DNA of 64,000 bases. Origin: UBA11403 sp963784615. GTDB lineage: Bacteria > Pseudomonadota > Gammaproteobacteria > Legionellales > Legionellaceae. A model generated the notes under the pieces. The model was not told the origin of the DNA. It made no database searches and saw only the letters and a program-made list of their open reading frames with translations. Shown piece by piece: positions 32,883 through 41,616 of the stretch. How positions within the stretch are numbered: position 1 is the first letter of the stretch; each line of letters opens with the position of its first letter. Location: positions 558,001 through 622,000 of the forward strand of contig CAWASG010000001.1 of the NCBI GenBank assembly GCA_963784615.1, written 5' to 3'. A program made the translations under genes and the position numbers.

Positions 32883-34994
32883 ATGACTGAATCAAACCAT
32901 GAGAGTAACAAGTTAAACGATTATAGAAACTTCGGTATCTTCGCCCACGTAGATGCTGGAAAAACCACCACTACTGAGCGTGTTCTTAAGCTCACGGGTA
33001 GAATCCACAAAATCGGTGAAGTTCACGATGGTGAATCAACAACCGATTTCATGGAACAGGAAGCGGAGCGCGGTATTACCATCCAGTCAGCAGCGGTCAG
33101 TTGTTTCTGGAAAGGTACTCGTTTCAACATAATCGATACTCCAGGACACGTTGACTTCACCGTAGAAGTATATCGCTCCTTGAAGGTACTCGATGGTGGT
33201 ATCGGGGTATTCTGTGGTTCTGGTGGTGTTGAGCCTCAGTCAGAAACCAACTGGCGCTATGCGAACAATTCAAAAGTATCTCGTTTGATTTTTGTTAACA
33301 AACTTGACCGTATCGGCGCGAACTTCTTGAAAGTAACTGATCAAGTGAAAAAAGTATTAGGCGCACACCCATTAATTATGACCTTGCCAATCGGTACGGA
33401 AGATGAATTCGTAGGCGTTGTCGATTTACTTACTCGTCAAGCTTACGTTTGGGACGAAACTGGCGAGCCAGAAAATTACACCGTTAGCGATGTACCAGCC
33501 AATATGGTTGACGACGTTGAAATGTACCGCAAACAACTCATTGAAACGGCTCTTGAGTTTGATGATAATTTAATGATGGCCTACTTAGAAGGAGAAGAAC
33601 CTTCTATAGCGGACATTAAGCGCTGTATCCGTAAAGGTACGCTAGAATTAGCCTTTTTCCCAACTTATTGCGGTTCTGCTTTTAAAAACAAAGGCATGCA
33701 ATTATTACTCGACGCAGTAGTTGACTATTTGCCAGCTCCCCATGAAGTTAATCCACAACCTTTGACAGATGAAGAGGGTGAACCAAACGGCGAATTCGCG
33801 ATCGTTTCTCCTGATGAGCCATTCCGTGCCTTGGCATTTAAAATTATGGAAGACCGTTATGGCGCGCTGACTTTCGTACGTATTTACTCCGGAAAGCTGA
33901 ATAAAGGGGATACCATCCTTAACTCCTTCACCGGTAAAACTGAACGTGTTGGCCGTATGGTAGAGATGCAGGCGAATGAGCGAAATGAACTGCAAAGCGC
34001 TGAAGCAGGCGACATTATCGCTATCGTAGGCATGAAAAATGTTCGAACCGGTCATACGCTTTGCGACCCGAAACACGAGTGCACACTTGAAGCGATGGTT
34101 TTCCCTGAGCCAGTTATCTCCATTTCTGTCACGCCAAAAGATAAAAGCTCAACAGAGAAAATGGGTATTGCTATTGGTAAAATGGTTGCAGAAGATCCAA
34201 CGTTCCGAGTTGAAACAGATATAGATTCAGGTGAAACCATTCTTCGTGGTATGGGTGAGTTACATCTTGATATTAAAGTGGATATTCTGAAGCGTACTTA
34301 CGATGTTGATTTAATTGTTGGTCAACCACAGGTTGCGTACCGTGAAACCATAACCAAATCGATTGAAGATAGTTATACTCACAAGAAACAATCAGGTGGA
34401 TCTGGACAATACGGTAAGATTGACTACATTATTGCGCCCGGTGAGCCAGGCTCAGGTTTCACTTTCGTCACATCCTGTGTGGGTGGTAGTGTTCCTAAAG
34501 AATTCTTCCCCGCAATTGAGAAAGGTTTCCGTTCAATGATGAGCACTGGAACTTTGGCAGGTTTCCCCGTATTGGATGTTGCAGTTAACATCATCGACGG
34601 TGGTTTCCATGCTGTAGACTCCTCGGCAATTGCATTTGAAATTGCTGCAAAAGGCGCTTTCCGTCAGTCTATACCAAAAGCCGGCCCACAATTGCTTGAA
34701 CCAATCATGAAGGTTGACGTATATAGCACAGAAAGTAATGTGGGGGATGTTATTGGTGACTTGAACCGTCGTCGCGGCATGATCTCTGGCCAAGAGCCAA
34801 CCCCAACGGGCGTACGCATTAAGGCCGATGTTCCTCTTTCAGAAATGTTTGGTTACATCAGCACCCTGCGCACACTTACCTCTGGTCGTGGTCAATTCTC
34901 AATGGAGTTTTCTCACTATTCTCCTTGCCCAAACAGTGTGGCTGAAGCAGTAATCACTAAAGAGAAAGAAAAGAAAGCTGCAGCGGCTAAGTAA
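32883..34994 (+). CDS. fusA: Elongation factor G, second-copy type
   Basis: A translational GTPase of 703 residues with G1 AHVDAGKTTTTE, G3 DTPGHVDF, G4 NKLD and the full five-domain EF-G layout. It moves tRNA and mRNA on the ribosome or helps recycle ribosomes. Sequence hallmarks (HKIGEVHDGESTTDFM, FCGSGGVEPQSETNWRYAN, EFSHYSPCPNSVAE) match the alternative EF-G found as a second copy in Pseudomonas and other gammaproteobacteria, not the str-operon FusA. In agreement, rpsL, rpsG and tuf are absent here. A hairpin follows the stop. A canonical fusA should exist elsewhere in the genome. Confidence 0.9.
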   Translation: MTESNHESNKLNDYRNFGIFAHVDAGKTTTTERVLKLTGRIHKIGEVHDGESTTDFMEQEAERGITIQSAAVSCFWKGTRFNIIDTPGHVDFTVEVYRSLKVLDGGIGVFCGSGGVEPQSETNWRYANNSKVSRLIFVNKLDRIGANFLKVTDQVKKVLGAHPLIMTLPIGTEDEFVGVVDLLTRQAYVWDETGEPENYTVSDVPANMVDDVEMYRKQLIETALEFDDNLMMAYLEGEEPSIADIKRCIRKGTLELAFFPTYCGSAFKNKGMQLLLDAVVDYLPAPHEVNPQPLTDEEGEPNGEFAIVSPDEPFRALAFKIMEDRYGALTFVRIYSGKLNKGDTILNSFTGKTERVGRMVEMQANERNELQSAEAGDIIAIVGMKNVRTGHTLCDPKHECTLEAMVFPEPVISISVTPKDKSSTEKMGIAIGKMVAEDPTFRVETDIDSGETILRGMGELHLDIKVDILKRTYDVDLIVGQPQVAYRETITKSIEDSYTHKKQSGGSGQYGKIDYIIAPGEPGSGFTFVTSCVGGSVPKEFFPAIEKGFRSMMSTGTLAGFPVLDVAVNIIDGGFHAVDSSAIAFEIAAKGAFRQSIPKAGPQLLEPIMKVDVYSTESNVGDVIGDLNRRRGMISGQEPTPTGVRIKADVPLSEMFGYISTLRTLTSGRGQFSMEFSHYSPCPNSVAEAVITKEKEKKAAAAK

Positions 34995-35013
34995 GTAATG
35001 CAGTAATTAAGAT

Positions 35014-35046
35014 AGTTAGCCACGCAGCTTTTATGTGTGGCTAACT
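35014..35046. terminator. Hairpin after the EF-G gene
   Basis: AGTTAGCCAC at 35014-35023 pairs with GTGGCTAACT at 35037-35046 (10-bp stem, 13-base loop). It starts 19 bases after the stop codon. A T tract is lacking, so this is a probable rather than a certain terminator. Confidence 0.55.
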
Positions 35047-35126
35047 CATATCAACCTTCTAGTACTCCCGCACAATTTTCACAGACTTACTGTCTGGTCG
35101 TCGTTTCGATCGCCCTAGTACTTCAT

Positions 35127-35387
35127 CCATTTAGTTTTGACCTGTTGATATAGGCAGATTAACACTATTTTGAACAGCGTCGTTGCGAGCAGGCCAGTAC
35201 CTTCGGTACAAACACCTAAAATGAACTTGCAGGTCGCGTCGTTGCGAGGCACGAAGCAATCCAGAGAACAAAACTTCGAGCCCTGGATTGCTTCGTGCCT
35301 CGCAACGACGACCTGCAAGCGCAGTGTTGCGATTTTTACAGAGGCTACTGGGTTGCTCACTATAATCAACCGATCAAAACTAAATGG
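35127..35387. mobile_element. Composite element: terminal inverted repeats around family-A copy A3
   Basis: The ends CCATTTAGTTTTGACCTGTTG (35127-35147) and CAACCGATCAAAACTAAATGG (35367-35387) are inverted with few mismatches. Inside lies family-A copy A3 (core 35237-35310) and the strings GCGCAGTGTTGCGATTTTTA and GAGGCTACTGGGTTG, all shared with 58105-58314. TAGTACT occurs just outside both ends (35116-35122 and 35391-35397) and may be a target duplication. It fills most of the 430-base gap between EF-G and the MFS gene. Confidence 0.75.
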
Positions 35388-35425
35388 AAATAGTACTAAC
35401 ACTCACAATGACTATCCAGTCAAAA

Positions 35426-36724
35426 TTAGATTAACAACGTACTTGAATCGGCCATAAATGATTTGTTATAACTTTCTTTTAAACTTAACAGTGCCAATAA
35501 TGCAATGATTGCACATCCCATTAAATACCATGCGGGCGCAAATACATTATGAGTGGTTGCTACCAATGTAATTGCGACCAGGGGTGCTGTGCCGCCGAAA
35601 AGTGCTAAAGAAATATTATAACTAAGCGATATTCCCATATTACGATGATACGTATCAAACATTTCAGCAAGCGTCGTTGGAATGAGCCCCGTCAAAGCGC
35701 CAGCGGCTACGGCAAACAACGACTCTCCTAATAATGCCAGATAAATATCATGTTGGGTCAATAACCAAAATATTGGATAAACCAATACCAATAAACTGAT
35801 GATCCCCCCGCCTAAAACAGTCTTTCTTCCCACATAATCGGATAAACGTCCCATCAATAGCGTAATAATCACTTGTATTGTGATGGCGATCGTATTCACC
35901 ATCATCACAGATCTAAACGGTAACCCTTGAGTTTCTATCAAAAACGTATTGAAGTACGCAATGAGAAAATAATTGGCAATAGCCATGATCGATGTTAAAC
36001 AAATACCCACAAATAAAGTACTGTAATTTAAACTGGAAATATGACTTAAAACAGACACGGAACGAACAACGTCTTTTTTAGCGGCATGCGTTTTTTCGAA
36101 CAATGCGGGATCGATAGACCGTAATCGCACGATTAAACCTAAAATCCCAATCAATCCGCCCAGTAAAAAAGGAATGCGCCAACCCCAGGCAGCTAAATGA
36201 ACATCACTCACTAATTCACTCATCACAGTAGCAAACAAAGAACTTAAAACCATTCCGAGTAATGCTCCTGCCATAGCAAGACTTCCCGCAATTCCGCGTC
36301 TATTATAATCCGCATGCTCTATTAAAAACACCGTTGCTGTCGTTAGTTCTCCACTGACAGCCAACCCTTGAATGATACGTAACCCAATTAATAACAACGG
36401 CGCCATCATCCCAATTGTATTGTAATTAGGTAAAATCCCAATTAAAAATGTTGGAAATGACATCATGATCATCGAAATCACAAGCGCTTTTTTTCGTCCC
36501 GCATGATCTCCAATATACCCAAATAATATGGCCCCTAATGGCCTAACTAAAAAACCAACAGCAAAGACACCAAACGTTGCGAGAAGAGATATGAATGGAT
36601 CTTTGTTTGGAAAAAATTGCGCTGCAATTATGGGAACAAAAAAAGCATAAATTGTAAAATCATACCACTCCAATGCATTGCCTATCGCTCCTGCCAACAC
36701 AACATTCTTTTGTTTTCCAATCAT
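35426..36724 (-). CDS. MFS transporter, metabolite:H+ symporter (ProP-like) family
   Basis: A 12-helix inner-membrane symporter of 432 residues. The start IGNALEWYDFTIYAFF is the signature of the metabolite:H+ symporter branch (ProP, ShiA, citrate and dicarboxylate carriers). The loop between helices 2 and 3 reads GYIGDHAGRKKAL, preceded by RPLGAILFG. Proton-coupled uptake of a small osmolyte or organic acid is likely; the substrate cannot be read from sequence. GGAAG lies upstream of the ATG. It is a single-gene unit. Confidence 0.85.
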   Translation of the reverse strand: MIGKQKNVVLAGAIGNALEWYDFTIYAFFVPIIAAQFFPNKDPFISLLATFGVFAVGFLVRPLGAILFGYIGDHAGRKKALVISMIMMSFPTFLIGILPNYNTIGMMAPLLLIGLRIIQGLAVSGELTTATVFLIEHADYNRRGIAGSLAMAGALLGMVLSSLFATVMSELVSDVHLAAWGWRIPFLLGGLIGILGLIVRLRSIDPALFEKTHAAKKDVVRSVSVLSHISSLNYSTLFVGICLTSIMAIANYFLIAYFNTFLIETQGLPFRSVMMVNTIAITIQVIITLLMGRLSDYVGRKTVLGGGIISLLVLVYPIFWLLTQHDIYLALLGESLFAVAAGALTGLIPTTLAEMFDTYHRNMGISLSYNISLALFGGTAPLVAITLVATTHNVFAPAWYLMGCAIIALLALLSLKESYNKSFMADSSTLLI

Positions 36725-36931
36725 TATTATTATCTTCCTTTAAGAGAACATGTTCACTAACGTATCAACCGCCCATTAACCCTGGCACGCTCCGCTAGTT
36801 TGACTAAAATAACCTACGAGAATAAAAAATCCATGAGTAGATGTAAAGTAATATCTAATTACACCTCTAATCGACCAGGGTAACCGAATCTTATGCTAGA
36901 ATCACTATGGCACTGATTTTCCCTGGTTTTT

Positions 36932-38044
36932 TCATAACTCCCCAGGTACGTCATCCTGAGCGCGTCTTTTCTTAATAAGCCTCTTAAAGGTATCTTCGCA
37001 GATAGGATCCTCACCTCTGGTTGCAAAGTAGCTAAGTGGCGTGAGCGTTGCTATATCTATATTCAAAGCAGGACACAAAGTCACCCATTCTGCAAAGCAC
37101 TTTTCATCAACTTCATTCACACCATATCCGGTTTGTTTATTCCCCAGGTTGCAATAGGCGATGGAAGCCATGGCATTTTCAAGTTTTGATGGTTCTTCTG
37201 GAGATTTTCCGCGAAACATCAAAGGAGTTCCACAATACAAGAGAGCCATCTTTAAACCCGTTTTGTATCGCTCAGAAAACTCAGGTTTGTTAATATCTTC
37301 TTGATGAATGCGCCCTTCCGATTCAAATATTCTACCCTGAGCAAAATCTTGGTAAAACCAAATTAATCTTCGAATAGCAATAGCTGTGTTTAACCTTGAT
37401 TTTCCTTGGGTTGAAGCACTCTCTCTGTTTTCTAAAAAAACCGTATCATATCTCTGATCTTTAGTTAAACGAAACGCATCGGTTAGTCGATCTGCTGAGG
37501 TTTGAGTCAGGCCAAAGTTAGTTTGATAGTTCAGTTGAATACGGCTTTGCATTGTGAGATTTAATATCTGCTTCCAATGTCGTAAATTTGCTTTAGAGCC
37601 GTATGTTGATATCGAATGGCCTCTCATATCTGTGATATTCGTCGAGTCACCACTACTTTCCTTAAGGGTCATAGCAAGAATATGTGCCCATTGATGTGCA
37701 ATTTGCTCGTCAAAATATACATGTTGAGCATTGACCATTTGTTGGTAAATTACAAAATGTTGAAACATCATCGTTCGTAGATGCAAACTTATTGATGCAC
37801 ATTTTCCGTCCTTGTCTTTCATTATTAGGTCAACTATATGCGGCGTGAGCAGATCAACTTGGTCTTTGTCAGGTAATCCGGTAAGTTGAGGAAGCCAGCC
37901 GCGATCCACTGGATCCTTCGAACGTGACAAGTGGATGTTATCCGCAAAGGAAGGCGGAGCGTAATCATCAAAGTATGCAGGTGTATATGCTACCCATGAC
38001 GCTAACAAAGCAAGTATCAATATAAATAGTCTTATCATATTCAT
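36932..38044 (-). CDS. Unknown exported protein, 370 residues
   Basis: AGGAG precedes the ATG at 8 bases. An N-terminal hydrophobic segment (residues 3-20, FILILALLASWVAY) is a signal peptide or anchor. The mature protein is soluble with cysteines near the C-terminus (YCGTP, YCNLG, EKCFAEW, TLCPAL). The string ILAMTLKESSG is reminiscent of the catalytic Glu-Ser region of lysozyme-like transglycosylases, but the rest of that domain is not evident. The last codons and stop overlap 16 bases (36935-36950) also found at 28319-28334, so the C-terminal tail may come from a repeat. I do not recognise the family. Confidence 0.65.
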   Translation of the reverse strand: MNMIRLFILILALLASWVAYTPAYFDDYAPPSFADNIHLSRSKDPVDRGWLPQLTGLPDKDQVDLLTPHIVDLIMKDKDGKCASISLHLRTMMFQHFVIYQQMVNAQHVYFDEQIAHQWAHILAMTLKESSGDSTNITDMRGHSISTYGSKANLRHWKQILNLTMQSRIQLNYQTNFGLTQTSADRLTDAFRLTKDQRYDTVFLENRESASTQGKSRLNTAIAIRRLIWFYQDFAQGRIFESEGRIHQEDINKPEFSERYKTGLKMALLYCGTPLMFRGKSPEEPSKLENAMASIAYCNLGNKQTGYGVNEVDEKCFAEWVTLCPALNIDIATLTPLSYFATRGEDPICEDTFKRLIKKRRAQDDVPGEL

Positions 38045-38421
38045 GATCGACTCCTATATTTTTTTTCATGAACGGAAATAGGTAAAGTTGTGTAATTATT
38101 ATCTGAACGGATGAAACGTCTTCATTTCTGATGGCGCTCATCATGGTGATCACCTTGTAGCTCTCCTGTACCTTCGGTACAAAAAGCTACAATGAACCTC
38201 ACACTGTTGCACATATTGTGAAGTGCATTAGAAGCGCGTTTTTTTACGCGAAGGAGCTTCTGAAGGTATTAATGTTAACTACTTTCTAATACTATAACCG
38301 CGCACAATTGTATACTAATTATACACGAAAACTACGATCTTGTCGATTTAGCCAGAAAGTATCTCTTCTCATTATTTGTGCTACAATACAATGAGAGTGG
38401 ATTATTCAAGGAGAGCGGAAA
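38045..38421. other. Intergenic region with a degenerate family-A fragment
   Basis: 38160-38230 contains family-A flank sequence (the mini-hairpin GTACCTTCGGTAC, AATGAACCTCAC, then CACATATTGTGAAGTGCATT) without the core palindrome. After it, AGAAGC...GCTTCT (about 38230-38262) can form a hairpin with an inner CGCG-TTTTTTTA-CGCG. TACAAT at 38382-38387 may be a -10 box for the next gene. No coding sequence is seen. Confidence 0.5.
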
Positions 38422-38772
38422 ATGACATTACTTTTAATTCTCTTGATTTTGTTCGTTGTTATGGGCTGGCATTTTGTCTTCGCTTTATTAGGCGGCGTCC
38501 TCATCATTAGCGCGGCGGGCATTTTTATCGCAATTGCGTCTATTGTGATGTTCTGCGTGGCTGTGTTGATAAGTTTGTCTCTTCCTGGCGCGTTTGCTCT
38601 AATCATTGGTGGTGTTTTTGCAATTTGGACCATTATTGCTATAGTCCTCGCCCCTATACTCTTTCCGATTGTATTGCCCTTATTCATTATTTTTGCAGTC
38701 CTTGTGCAATACAGCAAAAGAACAACAAGGCGCCCTCCGATAAAAATTATTAATAAAGATGATTTGGCGTAA
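38422..38772 (+). CDS. Small hydrophobic membrane protein, 116 residues
   Basis: AAGGAGAG lies just before the ATG, an excellent ribosome site. Almost the entire protein is hydrophobic, with three or four membrane helices (about 3-22, 24-45, 49-70 and 74-97). A short basic tail follows (YSKRTTRRPPIKIINKDD). The tail should face the cytosol by the positive-inside rule. No family is recognised. It is convergent with the histidine phosphatase gene 34 bases downstream. Confidence 0.7.
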   Translation: MTLLLILLILFVVMGWHFVFALLGGVLIISAAGIFIAIASIVMFCVAVLISLSLPGAFALIIGGVFAIWTIIAIVLAPILFPIVLPLFIIFAVLVQYSKRTTRRPPIKIINKDDLA

Positions 38773-38806
38773 CGCCTCACGTCATATGACAATAACGGTT
38801 GAATCG

Positions 38807-39445
38807 TTACAAATCTGGTTTCACATTCCACTGATTACAGTGCCACTCTGATGAGGGTGGCCTGTTTTCAAATATCCCTAATGCCCCAGTCGACAGTTTA
38901 ATTCCGTACGTTTTACAGAATGCAGCAAAATTGCCGGTTAAATAAGGCGAAAAACGGGCAATGCCGTTACTTGTAACGACAAGGATAGTCTTTCCCACAT
39001 GATCCTGAATGAGTCGAGCAGCAAAATCATGCCAATTTTGAATAATTTCTTGTGGATTGACATGCCAGCCACTCGGTACTTGGGCACTGGTTTCCCAAGC
39101 AGACAACACGTCACTCCCTAACCGGGCAATTACGCTGTCTTCAGGTTGATTCTCATCTGGGCCGTAATCGATCTCATTGAAAATGGACAATGCTTTGACG
39201 GGCAAACAAGTCTGCATTTCATGTTGTGCCTGCTCTGCAGTCTGTATGGCGCGTTTCAGCGTCGATGTGAAGATAACATCCGGGATCAATTCATTGGCAT
39301 GAAGGTAAGCACCAAGAAGACGCCCTTGCTGCAATCCTGAAGGCACTAACGGCAGATCGGTTATTCCAACGCGTCGTACAATATCGTTCGGACCGAACGT
39401 ATTCCCATGTCGCGCGATAATTAATTTTGTGTTCATTGTCATCAT
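38807..39445 (-). CDS. Histidine phosphatase (phosphoglycerate-mutase-like) family protein
   Basis: A 212-residue member of the histidine phosphatase superfamily. The catalytic signature is IARHGNT near the N-terminus, with the phospho-accepting His in RHG. TSTLKRAIQTAE supplies the second Arg, and VVTSNGIARF occupies the place of the second catalytic His region, where a His is not evident. The ATGATG start overlaps the kdsB stop by 4 bases (ATGA), so translation is coupled. The substrate is unknown. Coupling to kdsB suggests a sugar-phosphate or nucleotide-sugar role, but the normal KDO-8-phosphate phosphatase KdsC is of a different (HAD) family. Confidence 0.78.
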   Translation of the reverse strand: MMTMNTKLIIARHGNTFGPNDIVRRVGITDLPLVPSGLQQGRLLGAYLHANELIPDVIFTSTLKRAIQTAEQAQHEMQTCLPVKALSIFNEIDYGPDENQPEDSVIARLGSDVLSAWETSAQVPSGWHVNPQEIIQNWHDFAARLIQDHVGKTILVVTSNGIARFSPYLTGNFAAFCKTYGIKLSTGALGIFENRPPSSEWHCNQWNVKPDL

Positions 39446-40266
39446 CTCTTCTCATGGAACAGTAATTCACCATGCTTTGCTATCAACGCCTCTGCACGTA
39501 TCACATCTTCAGGACTATCAACGCCAGACATATTAGCACGTCCACGAAAATCGACCGGGACACAACGAATGGTATAGCCATTTTCTAATAACCGTAATTG
39601 CTCAAGCCCTTCCAATTGCTCGAATTTACTTTCCGGCAACGTATTGTACAGTTCGAGCATACGGCGTGAGTAGCCATATAAACCGATATGTCGAAACACA
39701 GGGCTCTTCCCCCCCTTCTCTCGTAAAGCTTCTTCTTTACGCATAGCAGGTATAATCGTTTTGCTAAACCAAAAGGCACGTCCGTCTTTTTCATCAAATA
39801 CAGCAGTGGTACCACTAAACGGCGTTGTTAATTTGTTATGTCGAAGCTTGTCAAGCTCATCCCAAGTCAGTTGAGTAACCGGTGTCACCATATCGCATGG
39901 AGACGCCGTAAACGCTTTAATCATCGATTGTAGAAAGTCTGGCGGTGTTAATGGCGCATCGCCTTGCATATTCAAGATAAAATCCGGTTTTTCGCTCATC
40001 TGGCGTACCGCTTCTGCAACACGGTCAGTGCCACTGGGCGCATCTGGCGGCGTCATCACGGAAGTAATACCCAAATCATGGCAGTGTTGCGTAATCCGTT
40101 CATCATCCGTTGCCACTACAATCGATACATTCGTCAAGCCCTCTGCTGCCGCCAATGATAGATTAACAACACGTTGCAACATCGTTTGACCACAAATCAT
40201 CACCAATGGTTTCCCCGGTAACCGTGTTGAGGCATAGCGGGCAGGGATAACGATCATCGTTTTCAT
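39442..40266 (-). CDS. kdsB: 3-deoxy-manno-octulosonate cytidylyltransferase KdsB
   Basis: KdsB activates KDO with CTP to CMP-KDO for lipopolysaccharide inner core assembly. I chose the ATG at 40266: GGAGAAC lies just upstream, and the product begins MKTMIVIPARYASTRLPGKP, the canonical nucleotide-binding start. The longer frame to 40323 adds 19 unrelated residues. Other family signatures are VVATDDERI, NMQGDAPL and HIGLYGYSR. At 274 residues it is slightly longer than usual because of a C-terminal extension. It shares a 4-base overlap with the following histidine phosphatase gene. Confidence 0.92.
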   Translation of the reverse strand: MKTMIVIPARYASTRLPGKPLVMICGQTMLQRVVNLSLAAAEGLTNVSIVVATDDERITQHCHDLGITSVMTPPDAPSGTDRVAEAVRQMSEKPDFILNMQGDAPLTPPDFLQSMIKAFTASPCDMVTPVTQLTWDELDKLRHNKLTTPFSGTTAVFDEKDGRAFWFSKTIIPAMRKEEALREKGGKSPVFRHIGLYGYSRRMLELYNTLPESKFEQLEGLEQLRLLENGYTIRCVPVDFRGRANMSGVDSPEDVIRAEALIAKHGELLFHEKR

Positions 40267-40339
40267 TTTAAGTTCTCCATTTGGAGTTTGAGACAAATTT
40301 ATGTTCAGCGCAAAACAAATCACTCAATAATAGCTGTAC

Positions 40340-40345
40340 TATAAT
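40340..40345 (+). promoter_or_regulatory. -10 box (TATAAT) upstream of the membrane protein gene
   Basis: A perfect TATAAT lies 30 bases before the ATG at 40376 in the short divergent gap. No convincing -35 element is seen at the usual distance. Confidence 0.4.
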
Positions 40346-40375
40346 GTAAATACCACCTAATCAGGACATGAAATC

Positions 40376-41395
40376 ATGGACGTTAAACATGAAGACTTAG
40401 TCAAGGCAGCTCAGGAAAAAATTATTACCCCTGAACAGGCCGGGAACTTGTGGGCGTATTTAACGCAAAGCCAAGGAAATGTACCTCGATTTGAGTTTTC
40501 TCATGTGATGTATTATTTCGGTGGATTTCTGGCAATCAGCGCGGTAACACTCTTTGTGACCCTATCTTGGGAAGAGATGAAAGGGACAGGACTGTTTGTT
40601 TTATCATCTTGCCTATTCTTGCTAGGCTGTCTTTTGATTCATTATTTTTTGGAAAAAAAATTGGTTATTCCCGCGGGAATTATGTCTGTTTTCTGCGTGG
40701 CACTGGTCCCCTTGGCCATTTATAACATCCAGCTTATCTTCGGTTTATTTCCTAATACAACGGTTCATTACAGAGGGTTTTATAGCTGGATTCAAGGCTA
40801 CTGGGTACCTATGGAGTTAGGAACTGTTGTGGTGGGTGTCATCATGTTATATCTATATCAGTTTTCCTTTTTAATCTTTCCCATTGCATTTTCATTATGG
40901 TTTCTCAGCATGGATCTTTACTGCCTCTTTTTTAATATGGATAATTTTAATTCGAGAGCAGAGTTTTCAATCTATTTCGGATTACTCATGCTTTGCGCCG
41001 CGCTTTATATGGATTTTAAATATAATGACAATAAACAAGATTATGCGTATTGGTTATATTTATTTGGTGTGATGACGTTCTGGAGTGGTCTTTCCTTCCA
41101 ATGCTCTACCAGTGAGTTGAATAAATTTATTTATTGTCTTATCAATGTCGTTTTAATCTTCAGTGGTGTGATCCTCAATCGGCGAGTCTTTTCTGTTTTT
41201 GGTGCATTGGGCGTATTCAGTTATTTAACTTATTTATCAGTCTCAGTATTTGCCGATAGTTTCAGTTTCCCAGTTGTACTTGTATTTCTTGGCATCCTGA
41301 TTATGCTTGCTGCCAGTCGTTGGTCAAGGGTAGAGAAAAAATTGATGCTTCTGATTCGACCTTATTTACCTCAAAAAATATTGGATAGACGTTAA
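40376..41395 (+). CDS. Multi-pass membrane protein, DUF2157-like
   Basis: AGGAC lies 8 bases before the ATG. Residues 1-45 are a soluble helical N-terminus (EDLVKAAQEKIITPEQAGNL) of the sort seen in DUF2157 proteins. About nine membrane helices follow, starting near 47 (MYYFGGFLAISAVTLFVTL). The C-terminus is basic and cytosolic (RPYLPQKILDRR). No catalytic motif is apparent. It is divergent from kdsB and followed by a family-A variant repeat. The family assignment is tentative; the protein itself is surely real. Confidence 0.7.
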   Translation: MDVKHEDLVKAAQEKIITPEQAGNLWAYLTQSQGNVPRFEFSHVMYYFGGFLAISAVTLFVTLSWEEMKGTGLFVLSSCLFLLGCLLIHYFLEKKLVIPAGIMSVFCVALVPLAIYNIQLIFGLFPNTTVHYRGFYSWIQGYWVPMELGTVVVGVIMLYLYQFSFLIFPIAFSLWFLSMDLYCLFFNMDNFNSRAEFSIYFGLLMLCAALYMDFKYNDNKQDYAYWLYLFGVMTFWSGLSFQCSTSELNKFIYCLINVVLIFSGVILNRRVFSVFGALGVFSYLTYLSVSVFADSFSFPVVLVFLGILIMLAASRWSRVEKKLMLLIRPYLPQKILDRR

Positions 41396-41451
41396 GCGTT
41401 GAGGAGATGCGGCGTAAACACATCACAATTTATATAAAATCTACCCGGTTC

Positions 41452-41556
41452 CGTCGTTGCGAGCGAAGCGCGGCAATCCAGAGTTCAGAGCACGGTACTC
41501 TGGATTGCCGCGCTTCGCTCGCAACGACGTCTGATACAACACTTCACAAATTGTGC
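41452..41556. repeat. Family-A variant repeat, copy A4
   Basis: Arms at 41452-41529 read CGTCGTTGCGAGCGAAGCGC and its complement around a GAGTTCAGAGCACGGTACTC loop. This sub-type has GCGAAGCGCGGCAATCC in place of GGCACGAAGCAATCC. The usual tail CTGATACAACACTTCACAAA follows, and a mini-hairpin remnant CCTTCGGTAC lies near 41580. The same sub-type occurs, truncated, at 47831-47894. Confidence 0.8.
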
Positions 41557-41616
41557 AGTTTTTTGGGGGCATCTACAGTATCCTTCGGTACAAATAGCTT
41601 ACAATACCGTAATTAA

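Noticed and set aside
32883..34994. Reading this gene as the canonical str-operon fusA
   Set aside because: Neighbouring rpsL, rpsG and tuf are absent, and the sequence hallmarks are those of the second EF-G type.
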